From CAYQEC01 sp964569015 (GTDB taxonomy: Bacteria > Actinomycetota > Acidimicrobiia > Spongiisociales > UBA5794): a stretch of 30,855 nucleotides of DNA. This document shows positions 1 through 7,982 of this stretch, one piece after another; positions within the stretch are counted from its first letter, which is position 1; each line of letters opens with the position of its first letter. The stretch is taken from contig CAZMSN010000021.1 of the NCBI GenBank assembly GCA_964569015.1, forward strand, positions 1 to 30,855, read 5' to 3'. A program made the translations under genes and the position numbers. Below the pieces are notes generated by a model. It saw only the letters and a program-made list of their open reading frames with translations. It searched no databases and was not told the origin of the DNA.

Positions 1-44
1 CTAGGCCCTCAACCTAGCGCGTCTACCAATTCCGCCACTCCGAC
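1..44 (-). tRNA. tRNA-Leu(GAG), 3' part cut off by window edge
   Basis: On the minus strand the acceptor 5' strand GTCGGAG (38-44) is followed by TG, a leucine-type D-arm (GCGGAATTGGTAGACGC) and an anticodon arm CTAGG-TTGAGGG-CCTAG, whose 5-bp stem is perfect. The loop places GAG at the anticodon, which reads leucine CUC codons. The variable arm, T-arm and 3' acceptor lie outside the window. The D-arm sequence is typical of bacterial tRNA-Leu, a class II tRNA. Confidence 0.93.
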
Positions 45-56
45 GTAGCGGGCGGA

Positions 57-62
57 AGTATA
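57..62 (-). promoter_or_regulatory. candidate -10 element of the tRNA-Leu promoter
   Basis: The minus strand reads TATACT about 12 nt before the tRNA 5' end, a good match to TATAAT and at a suitable distance for a short 5' leader. No convincing -35 hexamer lies 16-18 nt upstream (the best is GGTGAG). A 5-bp hairpin, CGGTG-ctgct-CACCG, sits at 72-86 after the preceding gene's stop and could be a weak terminator. Confidence 0.4.
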
Positions 63-102
63 CCGAATCGCCGGTGCTGCTCACCGCCCGGCCCCTAGGC
101 GC

Positions 103-1896
103 TCACTGCTCCGCGAGATCGACCCGGTACCACTCCTCGATGTTCCAGGTGTCCGTCGCCGTCGTCGGGTTGTGCTTGAAACCGCCGATCTCGTCTCCCC
201 ACACGGCAGCCGTCACCAGGCGGGCGTAAAGCGGGATGATGACGACTTGGTCCGCCAGGATCTGCTCGGCCTCGCGCATCAGCGGGATCAGAATCTCCGG
301 ATCGATCGATTCCTCGAGCATGTCGTAGATCTCTGCATACCGCATCGAGTGCTCGTCGATCACCGACGAATCCGGGCTTCCCCAGCGGTAGAAGTTCTGA
401 CCCTCCGGCGGCGCCTTGTCGGCATCGAACACATCGAGCAGAGCGAGCGCGCCCGAGAACCCGGGTGGCGGCGACCATGCCCACGAAGCCAGGTCCCAGT
501 AGCCCGTCTCGCGGTGCTCGCCAAAGAAGAGCTGGGAGTTCTCCAGGTCGTTCTCACACTCGATGCCAACCTCGGCGAGCATGTCCGCCAACAACTCGGC
601 GAGCCTCACGCGAGTGTCGCTGTTGGACGTCGTCGTGAACACCGCCCTGATGGTGTCGACACCCAATTCCTGCTTGGCCAGCTCGAGGTAGGCACGCGCC
701 TGGTCGACGTCGTACTCGTACTGAGCCCAGGCGTCCGTGGAGAGCGATGGCGCGGAGAGCTCCAGGAAGGACAAGAGAGGTTCGACCTGACCATTGAGGA
801 TCTCATCCACGATCAGGTCGCGGTTGATGGCATGCGCCACCGCCCTACGGAAATTCAGGTTGTCGTTCGCCGAATCCGGATTTCGTTCGAGGCGTCCCGG
901 TCCGAACTGGAAGCCCAACTGCTCCCATGTCGTCCCGTTCAGCACCTCGACTACCGCACCGTCCGGCTCGAGAGTCTGGAGCGTTTCAATGGTCGCCATA
1001 CCCGGCGGGGGCTGGATCACGTCCACTTCTCGGTTCTCGAAAGCCTCGACCAGCGAGGAAGTCTCCGGGATGAAGCGGAAGATGACCTCGTCGAGGTATG
1101 GCAGCTGCTGGCCGGTTTCGGGATCGGTCTTCCAATAGTGCTCGTTGCGAACGAATCGGATGAACTCGCCCTTCTGCCACTCGGCGAACACGTACGGACC
1201 AGCCGAGACCCACATGGTGTCGTTCCAGTCCAGCTCGAAATCGGTTCCCTCCACCTGGTGCTTGGGAATGATGTCCGAGAAGAGCAGCTCGTATTTCACG
1301 GTTGGGCTCGCCATCGTGTACTCGAAGGTCTTGTGGCCAACCACGGTGCCGATGATGGCGTCGTACGTTGTGCGATCGATCGGAAGCGCAGGATCCATGA
1401 TCGTGTCGAGCGTGAACTGGAAATCGTCACCCGTGATCGGCGTTCCATCGGACCACACCGCCTCCTCGCGGATGTTGTAGCGCACCGTCATGGTCCCGTC
1501 GTCGTTCACGGTCACCCCGCCGTTGGCCACCGTCGGCAGCTCGGTCACCAGCTCCGGAATGCGCTCGAGGCTGTAGCCGTCGACGTCCCACACCCCGGCA
1601 TAGCAGCCCTGCCCGATGCGCAGCACAATGGCGCTAGCCCCTCCGGGCACGAACTTGTTGAGTGTCGGGGGCTCCTGATCGTCGGCGATGACGACGCTGC
1701 CGCCGTGGGGCCGATCTATCGGAGCGGTGTTGCCGGGCTGCGAAGGGGCGGTTGTGCTGGAGGCAGGAGCAGTTGAGGCGGGGATTGTCGTCTGGTCTGA
1801 ATCGCCGTTGCCGCCGGTACACCCCGCCACGACCACGGAGAAGGCGACAAATCCGGCGAACCATGACAGACCGGGGCGTCGCCACAATCGAGCCAC
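103..1896 (-). CDS. ABC transporter substrate-binding lipoprotein, family 5 (peptide/nickel type)
   Basis: A 597-aa extracytoplasmic solute-binding protein of the DppA/OppA family (SBP_bac_5). It should capture peptides or similar solutes outside the membrane and deliver them to an ABC permease. The N terminus has basic residues, a hydrophobic stretch and a lipobox VVAGC with Cys26 as the lipidation site, followed by a Ser/Thr/Pro-rich linker to about residue 60. The mature domain starts near GGSVVIADDQEPPTLN, and the family-typical segments SDGTPITGDDF, SAGPYVFAEWQKGEFI and NLNFRRAVAHAINRD are present. The GTG start at 1896 is preceded by AAGGAGG at a 7-nt spacing. No permease or ATPase gene lies in the window, so it is an orphan here and the substrate cannot be assigned. 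It follows secG by 58 bp on the same strand. Confidence 0.9.
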   Translation of the reverse strand: MARLWRRPGLSWFAGFVAFSVVVAGCTGGNGDSDQTTIPASTAPASSTTAPSQPGNTAPIDRPHGGSVVIADDQEPPTLNKFVPGGASAIVLRIGQGCYAGVWDVDGYSLERIPELVTELPTVANGGVTVNDDGTMTVRYNIREEAVWSDGTPITGDDFQFTLDTIMDPALPIDRTTYDAIIGTVVGHKTFEYTMASPTVKYELLFSDIIPKHQVEGTDFELDWNDTMWVSAGPYVFAEWQKGEFIRFVRNEHYWKTDPETGQQLPYLDEVIFRFIPETSSLVEAFENREVDVIQPPPGMATIETLQTLEPDGAVVEVLNGTTWEQLGFQFGPGRLERNPDSANDNLNFRRAVAHAINRDLIVDEILNGQVEPLLSFLELSAPSLSTDAWAQYEYDVDQARAYLELAKQELGVDTIRAVFTTTSNSDTRVRLAELLADMLAEVGIECENDLENSQLFFGEHRETGYWDLASWAWSPPPGFSGALALLDVFDADKAPPEGQNFYRWGSPDSSVIDEHSMRYAEIYDMLEESIDPEILIPLMREAEQILADQVVIIPLYARLVTAAVWGDEIGGFKHNPTTATDTWNIEEWYRVDLAEQ

Positions 1897-1954
1897 CGAG
1901 TCGCCTCCTTCGTTCCGCCGGGTGGAGTAGCCATGTACGGCAGGCCCCGAGGGA

Positions 1955-2188
1955 TCAATTACGCCAGAGCCAGGTGAGCCACACCGTGGTGATCGCGAAC
2001 ACGATGGATGCGATGACCGTGATCCGATCCAAGTTGCGTTCCACGACGGTGGAGCCTGAGAAGCCTCCGCTCATGCCTCCTCCGAACATGTCGGAGAGAC
2101 CTCCACCTCGTCCCGCGTGCAGCAGGATCAGGAAGATCAGCCCCAACGACACGATGGCATGGAGTAACGCAACGATGCCCGCTACCAA
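1955..2188 (-). CDS. secG: preprotein translocase subunit SecG
   Basis: SecG is the small auxiliary subunit of the SecYEG channel in the cytoplasmic membrane. Two hydrophobic segments (about residues 3-23 and 53-73) flank the conserved glycine-rich loop GRGGGLSDMFGGG. I choose a TTG start at 2188, giving 77 aa, the usual family size, because AGAAAGGG lies 7 nt upstream. The ATG at 2221 would add 11 residues (MRASCVRKGSP) and has no visible ribosome-binding site. Its place downstream of gap-pgk-tpiA is the standard actinobacterial arrangement, here with gpmA between tpiA and secG. A small hairpin (GCCCGC-acat-GCGGGC, 2214-2229) lies just upstream in the 167-bp spacer after gpmA. Confidence 0.9.
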   Translation of the reverse strand: MVAGIVALLHAIVSLGLIFLILLHAGRGGGLSDMFGGGMSGGFSGSTVVERNLDRITVIASIVFAITTVWLTWLWRN

Positions 2189-2213
2189 GGGGGAACCCTT
2201 TCTCACACACGAA

Positions 2214-2229
2214 GCCCGCACATGCGGGC
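2214..2229. other. small inverted repeat in the gpmA-secG spacer
   Basis: GCCCGC and GCGGGC form a 6-bp GC-only stem with loop acat, ending about 11 nt upstream of the secG Shine-Dalgarno sequence. There is no T-tract on either strand. It could be a weak terminator after gpmA, an mRNA structure in the secG leader, or chance. Confidence 0.3.
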
Positions 2230-2355
2230 GGTCGGCGCCAAGTATGGAGTGTCACATCGCCGTTTTCAAGTCACCGCCCCATATTCCCCCACATCGATCG
2301 CCGCCGCCCGGCCAAATCCGGGGTGTGAACCTTCCGACGCGGGTCGGGCAATTGC

Positions 2356-3096
2356 TCACTTCGCCTGGTCCGCTACCGCCTTCGCCGCCGCCGCGGCCGC
2401 CTGTGGATCACCCAGGTATCGGTGATCCACCGGCCGCAGATCATCGTCGAGCCGGTAGACAAGGGGAATCCCCGTCGGGATGTTGAGCCCTGGGATCTCC
2501 TCGTCGGAGACCCCATCGAGATGCTTGACGAGAGCCCGCAGGCTGTTCCCGTGTGCGGCGACGATGACGCGCCTCCCGGCACGCAGATCAGGAACCACGA
2601 AGTCATACCAGTACGGCAGCATGCGCTCTACGACATCTTTCAGGCACTCGGTCGCCGGCAGCAGCTCGGGAGGCATCCAGGCATAGCGGTCATCGTTGCC
2701 CGGGTGGCGCTCGTCCGTCACGTCCAGCGGTGGCGGGGAAACGTCGTAGGAGCGGCGCCACACATGCACCTGATCGGCCCCGTGCTCGGCGGCGATCTCC
2801 TTCTTGTTGAGCCCCTGCAACGCTCCGTAGTGGCGCTCGTTGAGCCGCCAGTGCTTCTTGACCTCGATCCAGCCGAGGCCCATCTCCGCCAGAGCCAAAT
2901 GGAGCGTGTCGATGGCGCGGCACAGGACGGAAGTGTGGGCAACGTCGAACGTGTAGCCCTCGTCCTTCATGAGCCGGCCGGCGTCGCGTGCTTCCTGCTC
3001 ACCACGAGCCGAGAGGCCGACGTCGGTCCACCCCGTGAAGACGTTCTCGAGATTCCAAACGGATTCGCCGTGGCGCAATAGAACGAGCTCGATCAT
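2356..3096 (-). CDS. gpmA: 2,3-bisphosphoglycerate-dependent phosphoglycerate mutase
   Basis: Interconverts 3-phosphoglycerate and 2-phosphoglycerate in glycolysis through a phosphohistidine intermediate. At 246 aa it matches the usual dPGM length. Visible motifs are RHGES (residues 8-12, catalytic His9), NVFTGWTDVGLSARGEQEA, an Arg in VLCRAIDT near 60, the acid in NERHYG near 87, RRSYDVSPPPLD (about 114-125) and AHGNSLRALVKHL with the second catalytic His182. The C terminus is a short alanine-rich tail (QAAAAAAKAVADQAK). It sits between tpiA (61 bp upstream) and secG, adding a fourth enzyme to the gap-pgk-tpiA cluster. ATG start; no reason to extend. Confidence 0.96.
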   Translation of the reverse strand: MIELVLLRHGESVWNLENVFTGWTDVGLSARGEQEARDAGRLMKDEGYTFDVAHTSVLCRAIDTLHLALAEMGLGWIEVKKHWRLNERHYGALQGLNKKEIAAEHGADQVHVWRRSYDVSPPPLDVTDERHPGNDDRYAWMPPELLPATECLKDVVERMLPYWYDFVVPDLRAGRRVIVAAHGNSLRALVKHLDGVSDEEIPGLNIPTGIPLVYRLDDDLRPVDHRYLGDPQAAAAAAKAVADQAK

Positions 3097-3157
3097 CCAT
3101 ACTCCCGGAAAGACGGCTACACCGCCACGGTAGCGGCGGTTCGGCCCGCTGGTGCCC

Positions 3158-3922
3158 TCAGACCCAGTACCGAATCAGCGAGGCGAAAGTGTCGGGGTCG
3201 AGTGACGCCCCACCGACCAAGGCCCCGTCGATGTCCACCTTGGCCATGAATCCCGCGATGTTGCCGGGTTTGACCGATCCTCCATACAGGATCCGTACCC
3301 GTTCTGCCGCGTCGCCCCACTGCTCGGCCACGACCTCCCTGACATATGCCGCGACCTGGCCGGCATCGTCCACGCTGGCGGTCTTGCCGGTTCCGATCGC
3401 CCAGATCGGTTCGTAGGCGATCACGAGAGAGGCCACTGCGTCCGCGCCGAGACCCTGCAAGCCGAGGCGAACCTGAGAACCGACCTTGTCCTCGGTCTTC
3501 CCCTGCTCTCGCTCGTCTTCGGTCTCACCCACACACAGAATCGGCGTCATGCCGTGCCCGAGCACCGCTTTCACCTTCCGATTGACGTCGTCGTCGAGCT
3601 CGCCGAAGAGCTGGCGCCGCTCCGAGTGGCCGACGATGACGTACGAGACCGATAGCTTCTGCAGCATCTCGGTGCTGATCTCGCCGGTGTAGGCCCCCTT
3701 CTCCTCCCAGTGACAGTTCTGGGCACCGAGCCCGATCTGCAGGTGATCGGTCTCGATGACGGTCTGAGCCGACCGCAGCGCCGTGAACGGTGGGCACACC
3801 ACCACGTCGACGCGCTCGTAGTCGGAGAGGTCCAGCCGGTAGCTCAGCTTCTGCACCATCTGGATCGTGTCGAGATGGCTGGCGTGCATCTTCCAGTTGC
3901 CGGCGATCAGGTCCTTTCGCAT
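3158..3922 (-). CDS. tpiA: triosephosphate isomerase
   Basis: Interconverts dihydroxyacetone phosphate and glyceraldehyde 3-phosphate. The 254-aa product shows AGNWKMH (Lys11), the catalytic loop VGHSERRQ (His99), AYEPIWAIGTGKTAS (catalytic Glu171 and flexible loop 6) and YGGSVKPGN for phosphate binding. The open frame extends upstream to 3997, but the start is placed at the ATG at 3922 because homologs begin just before the AGNWKMH strand and GGAAGGTAGG precedes it. That start is 7 nt after the pgk stop, so translation is probably coupled. Confidence 0.97.
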   Translation of the reverse strand: MRKDLIAGNWKMHASHLDTIQMVQKLSYRLDLSDYERVDVVVCPPFTALRSAQTVIETDHLQIGLGAQNCHWEEKGAYTGEISTEMLQKLSVSYVIVGHSERRQLFGELDDDVNRKVKAVLGHGMTPILCVGETEDEREQGKTEDKVGSQVRLGLQGLGADAVASLVIAYEPIWAIGTGKTASVDDAGQVAAYVREVVAEQWGDAAERVRILYGGSVKPGNIAGFMAKVDIDGALVGGASLDPDTFASLIRYWV

Positions 3923-3929
3923 GCTGTGC

Positions 3930-5099
3930 CTACCTTCCCAGTACGGCGATGCCGGGGAGGGTCTTCCCCTCGAGCATCTCGAGGCCTGCCCCGCCACCGC
4001 TCGACACGTGACTCACTTCGTTCTCGAAACCCAACATGCGGATGGCGGCCACGCTGTCGCCCCCGCCGATGACGGTGAACCCAGGGCTGTCGGCGATCGC
4101 ACGGGCTACCCCGGCCGTGCCGGCCCGGAATGCGTCCCACTCAAACACACCCATCGGCCCGTTCCAAAACACGCTCGCAGCCGTGCCGACCACCTCCGAG
4201 AAACGAGCGACCGACTCGGGCCCGATGTCGAGGCCCATCATGCCGTGCGGGATCTCGGTGGCAGCGACGATCCGGTTCGCCGCGTCGGCCGCGAACTCCT
4301 CAGCGACCACGATGTCGACCGGGAGCATGATCTTGTCACCGTGCTCGGATTCGAGCAGGCTCCCCACCTCACCGACCATCGAGTCCTCCAGCAGCGAGGT
4401 GCCGATCTCGTAGCCGGAGGCTGCCAGCAACGTGAAACACATGCCCCCGCCGACGAGCATCATGTCGACCTTGGGGAGCAGCTGGCGCATCACACCGAGC
4501 TTGTCGGAGACCTTGGCTCCACCGAGTACCACGACGTAGGGCCGCTCCGGCTCTTCCAGCAGCCGGGAGAGGGCTTCGACCTCGGAGCGAAGCAGGTCGC
4601 CGGCCGCCGAGGGAAGCCGCTCGGCGACCCCCACCGTCGAGGCGTGCGCCCGATGCGCCGACCCGAAGGCGTCGTTCACGAAAGCATCCGCCAGCGCGGC
4701 CAAACCGTCTGCCAGGGCAGGATCGTTCTCCTTCTCCCCTGCCTCGAAGCGGGTGTTCTCCAAGACGACCACCGTGTCGCGAGGTGCTGCTGCCACTGCT
4801 TCCGCGACATCGCGCCCGGCTACTTCGTCGAGCTTGATGACGGGAAAGCCACCCAGCTCACCGAGACGCTGAGCCACCGGATCCATGCGAAGCGCCGGGT
4901 CTGGGCCCTTTGGGCGGCCAAGATGGCTACACACGACGACCTTGGCGCCTCGATCCCGCAGCTTGGTGATGGTCGGCAGACTGGCAATGATCCGGAAGTC
5001 GTCAGCGACGGCTCCCTCGTCCAGCGGGACGTTCAAGTCGGAGCGCACGAGCACCGTCCGCCCTGTGACATCCAGGGAATCCAAGGTCGGGAGCTCCAT
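3930..5099 (-). CDS. pgk: phosphoglycerate kinase
   Basis: Transfers phosphate from 1,3-bisphosphoglycerate to ADP, the first ATP-yielding step of glycolysis. The 389-aa protein contains the signature VRSDLNVPLDEG (about 18-29), SHLGRPKG (58-65), the substrate-binding stretch VLENTRFEAGEKEND, NDAFGSAHRAHAS, LGGAKVSDK, FWNGPMGVFE and the nucleotide loop GGGDSVAA near the C terminus. I place the start at ATG 5099, 4 nt after the gap stop; the frame continues upstream to 5120 inside gap. All catalytic segments are intact. Confidence 0.97.
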   Translation of the reverse strand: MELPTLDSLDVTGRTVLVRSDLNVPLDEGAVADDFRIIASLPTITKLRDRGAKVVVCSHLGRPKGPDPALRMDPVAQRLGELGGFPVIKLDEVAGRDVAEAVAAAPRDTVVVLENTRFEAGEKENDPALADGLAALADAFVNDAFGSAHRAHASTVGVAERLPSAAGDLLRSEVEALSRLLEEPERPYVVVLGGAKVSDKLGVMRQLLPKVDMMLVGGGMCFTLLAASGYEIGTSLLEDSMVGEVGSLLESEHGDKIMLPVDIVVAEEFAADAANRIVAATEIPHGMMGLDIGPESVARFSEVVGTAASVFWNGPMGVFEWDAFRAGTAGVARAIADSPGFTVIGGGDSVAAIRMLGFENEVSHVSSGGGAGLEMLEGKTLPGIAVLGR

Positions 5100-5103
5100 T
5101 CTG

Positions 5104-6096
5104 TCAGCCGAGCCGGGCAACGAGGTCGACGAGGCGGGTCGAGTAGCCCCACTCGTTGTCGTACCAGCCGAGCGCCTTCACCATGTTGCCGCCGGGGGCG
5201 ATGAGAGCCGAGGCGTCGTAGACGCAGGAGTGCGGGTTGCCAACGATGTCGGTCGACACGATCTCGTCCTCGGTGTACTCCAGGATGCCCGCCAAGGGGC
5301 CGTCGGCGGCCGCCTTGAAGGCGCCGTTGACCTCGTCAGCCGTGACATCACGACCCAGGATGACGACCAGATCGGTGATCGAGCCGTCCGGCACCGGCAC
5401 CCGGAGCGCCATCGCCTCTAGCTTCCCGTTCAGCTCGGGCATGATCTTGCCGACGGCGCTGGCAGCACCGGTGGACGTCGGGATGATGTTGCTGGCGGCA
5501 GTTCGGGCACGGCGCAGATCCTCGTGCGGGAAGTCCAGGATCCGCTGATCGTTGGTGTAGGCGTGCACCGTGGTGAACATGCCCCGCTCGATTCCGAACG
5601 CGTCGTTGAGCACTTTGAGCATCGGAGCCACGCAGTTGGTCGTGCACGAGGCGTTGGAGATGATCTTGTGGGTGGCCGGATCGAAGTCAGCGTCGTTGAC
5701 ACCGAGCACGACGTTCACGTCGGGGTCCTTCATCGGAGCGCTGACGAGCACCCACTTGGCCCCGGCGGTGAGGTGCTTCGAGGCCGTCTCGTGGGTGCGG
5801 AAGATGCCGGTGGACTCGATCACGGCCTCGACCCCGAGCTCGGCCCACGGGAGGTTCTCAGGATCACGCTCGGCGAAGACTTTGAAGCTGTCCCCATCCA
5901 CGTCGATGCCGCCGTTGGTCACCACGATGTTGCCACCGAATCGGCCGTGCACGGAGTCGTATTTGAGAAGGTGAGCGAGGGTCGGGGCATCGGTGAGATC
6001 GTTGACCGCGACGATGTCGATGTCGGCGTTGCTCTTCTTGGCGGACCGGAAGAAGTTCCGGCCGATACGTCCAAACCCGTTGATGGCTACCTTCAT
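5104..6096 (-). CDS. gap: glyceraldehyde-3-phosphate dehydrogenase, type I
   Basis: Oxidatively phosphorylates glyceraldehyde 3-phosphate. The 330-aa protein has the Rossmann motif NGFGRIGRN (6-14), Asp33 at the end of the second strand (AVNDLTD, predicting NAD preference), the catalytic ASCTTNC (Cys151), the base His178 in TTVHAYTND, STGAAKA-like STGAASAVGK, LRVPVPDGS and the C-terminal WYDNEWGYS. The ATG at 6096 is chosen; the GTG codon just before it (6099) is also possible because AAGGGTG serves both. Only 29 bp separate it from the yvcK stop, and no whiA gene is present between them. Confidence 0.97.
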   Translation of the reverse strand: MKVAINGFGRIGRNFFRSAKKSNADIDIVAVNDLTDAPTLAHLLKYDSVHGRFGGNIVVTNGGIDVDGDSFKVFAERDPENLPWAELGVEAVIESTGIFRTHETASKHLTAGAKWVLVSAPMKDPDVNVVLGVNDADFDPATHKIISNASCTTNCVAPMLKVLNDAFGIERGMFTTVHAYTNDQRILDFPHEDLRRARTAASNIIPTSTGAASAVGKIMPELNGKLEAMALRVPVPDGSITDLVVILGRDVTADEVNGAFKAAADGPLAGILEYTEDEIVSTDIVGNPHSCVYDASALIAPGGNMVKALGWYDNEWGYSTRLVDLVARLG

Positions 6097-6125
6097 CACA
6101 GATCACCCTTCTCGAGAAGACGGAA

Positions 6126-7103
6126 TCAGTTCGGCACCAGCCTACCCAACACGTCCCCCAGTCCTGCCGGATCGTGCCGCACTGGCCCGGCCGACGGTTC
6201 CACGAGATCCGCGAAGATCACGTCGACTCCATAGGTCGCCATGACGTCCGCGTCGACTCGCAGAGTCTCAACAGGGGGCGAGACATCTACCGCCGACCGG
6301 TTCGCGACGATAGCATTCGGCGGCCGCACCCCGGTCATCCGTATCAGGGTCTCGAGGTGGTCGGCGCAGTCCATACCGAGCGTCTCGCCGTCCTGGGTCG
6401 TCAGGTTCGCTACCAGAACCAGCCGTGCCGGAGAGCGGTTGATCGCCTCCACCAGCCCGGGAACCAGCATTGTGGCGATCAACGACGTGTAGAGGCTGCC
6501 CGGCCCCAGCACGATCTGGGCGGCACTCCCGATCACGGTCTCAGCGTGGGCACTCACCGAGGCGTCGGGCGGCACCAGCCTCAATTCCTCGACGTGTCCC
6601 CGGTGCAGGGAGACGTTCACCTGACCGCGTACCACCTCACCGTCGATCGTCGCCTCCAGGCGCAGCCGCCGCGGCGACGCGGGGATGACCGACCCCACCG
6701 ATCCCAGCAGCCGCTCGGCGGCTCGCAACGCCGCCTCGAAATCACCTTCGAGGTCCGCCAACGACGCAATGATCAGATTCCCCAGGGAGTGCCCGCCCAC
6801 GTCGGACTCCTCGAACCGATACTCGAACAGGCGCCGCCATACCGAATCGTTCGGAGTCAGGGCGACCAGACACTTGCGGATGTCTCCCGGCGGCGGTATC
6901 TCCAGAGCGGGCGCCAGGCGTCCCGAGGAGCCCCCGTCATCGGCGACGGTCACCACCGCTGCGATGCTTCCTCCGTACCGGCACACAGCTTTCAGCGCCT
7001 GAGCGAGGCCTTTGCCCCCGCCGATCGCCACCACCCGAGGCCCATCTCTGTGAGAAGGCAATTCCTCCAGGAGAACCTCGGGCTCCGTCCCTAGAGGCTG
7101 CAT
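6126..7103 (-). CDS. yvcK: YvcK/CofD-family gluconeogenesis/cell-envelope regulator
   Basis: Member of the YvcK (CofD-like, UPF0052) family. Characterised members bind UDP-sugars and influence growth on gluconeogenic carbon, cell shape and peptidoglycan synthesis. The 325-aa product shows AIGGGKGLAQAL (about 26-37), VTVADDGGSSGRL, PPGDIRKCL, GHSLGNLIIA, VLGPGSLYTS and ANLTTQDGETLG, all family hallmarks. The ATG at 7103 overlaps the rapZ stop (TGATG), so translation is coupled. An upstream in-frame extension to 7223 lies inside rapZ and is rejected. The family also includes 2-phospho-L-lactate transferase (CofD), but the rapZ-yvcK neighbourhood favours YvcK. Confidence 0.93.
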   Translation of the reverse strand: MQPLGTEPEVLLEELPSHRDGPRVVAIGGGKGLAQALKAVCRYGGSIAAVVTVADDGGSSGRLAPALEIPPPGDIRKCLVALTPNDSVWRRLFEYRFEESDVGGHSLGNLIIASLADLEGDFEAALRAAERLLGSVGSVIPASPRRLRLEATIDGEVVRGQVNVSLHRGHVEELRLVPPDASVSAHAETVIGSAAQIVLGPGSLYTSLIATMLVPGLVEAINRSPARLVLVANLTTQDGETLGMDCADHLETLIRMTGVRPPNAIVANRSAVDVSPPVETLRVDADVMATYGVDVIFADLVEPSAGPVRHDPAGLGDVLGRLVPN

Positions 7104-7975
7104 CAACCCGTCGTCCCGATGTTCCGGTCCCGGTGTTGCACCGACACCTCGACTCCCTGATCTCCCAACAGGCGGCCAATCTCCTCGGCGACGGCCACAG
7201 AACGGTGGCGGCCGCCGGTGCATCCCACGCCGATGGTCAGGTAGGCCTTGCCTTCCGCCTCGTAGCGAGGCACCAGGAACCGCAGCAGATCCATGGTCTT
7301 CTGAACGAATGCGCGCGCATCGTCCGAATCGAGCACGTAGGCACGCACCGGGCCCTCGAGCCCGGTGAGAGGTCGCAGCTCCGGGACCCAGTGGGGATTG
7401 GGAAGGAACCTCACGTCGAAGAGCAGGTCCACCACGCGGGGCACGCCGCGCTTGAACCCGAACGATGTGATGTCGATCCGCATCTTGCGTTCCGGGAGGC
7501 CCCCAGCGAAGGCCGCCTCCAGCTGTCTGCGCAGCTCATGCACGCTGAGGTTGGTGGTATCGACGATGATGTCCGCCATGCCTCTGATGTCTCGGAACGC
7601 CTCGCGCTCGTAGGCGATCTTGTCCGAGAGCGACCCGGGGGCGACAGGATGAGTGCGCCGGGTCTCCTCGAAGCGCTGGATGAGCGTCGAGTCATCGGCA
7701 TCGAGGAACAGCACCGTGGTCCGGACCCCGCGTCCCAACAGGCCGCGCAAGGCGAGGTCGAGATCGTCGTAGGTGACCCTTCCCCGCGTGTCCACCACGA
7801 CGGCCAGCTTCGCCCTCTTGCCTTCTGGCGTTCCCGCCCGATCGACCACTTCGCCGATGAGGGCCGTAGGCAGGTTGTCGACCACGAAGTAGCCGACGTC
7901 CTCGAGCACCTTGGCAGCCTGGGATCTTCCGGCACCCGACATCCCGGTCACGATGATGACCCTGGAATCGCTCAT
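7103..7975 (-). CDS. rapZ: RNase adapter RapZ / YvcJ-type nucleotide-binding protein
   Basis: P-loop protein of the RapZ/YvcJ family. It hydrolyses or binds nucleotide, and in enterobacteria it is an RNase E adapter controlling glucosamine-6-phosphate synthase mRNA; its role in actinobacteria is less clear. The 290-aa product has Walker A GMSGAGRS (11-18, with Arg in place of the usual Lys), LFLDADDSTLIQRFEETRR, DTTNLSVHELR, SFGFKRGVPRVVDLLFDVRF and the C-terminal GCTGGRHRSVAVAEE. ATG 7975 is preceded by GAGG/GGAG sequences and lies 7 nt after the uvrC stop. Confidence 0.94.
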   Translation of the reverse strand: MSDSRVIIVTGMSGAGRSQAAKVLEDVGYFVVDNLPTALIGEVVDRAGTPEGKRAKLAVVVDTRGRVTYDDLDLALRGLLGRGVRTTVLFLDADDSTLIQRFEETRRTHPVAPGSLSDKIAYEREAFRDIRGMADIIVDTTNLSVHELRRQLEAAFAGGLPERKMRIDITSFGFKRGVPRVVDLLFDVRFLPNPHWVPELRPLTGLEGPVRAYVLDSDDARAFVQKTMDLLRFLVPRYEAEGKAYLTIGVGCTGGRHRSVAVAEEIGRLLGDQGVEVSVQHRDRNIGTTG

Positions 7976-7982
7976 CGCCGCC

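Noticed and set aside
3867..5204. Long plus-strand open frame (445 codons) opposite pgk
   Set aside because: Antisense shadow of a conserved gene in GC-rich DNA; the translation is low-complexity and rich in His, Arg and Asp with no recognisable motif. Similar shadows opposite the ABC lipoprotein gene (172-1776), coaE/uvrB and gap were rejected for the same reason.
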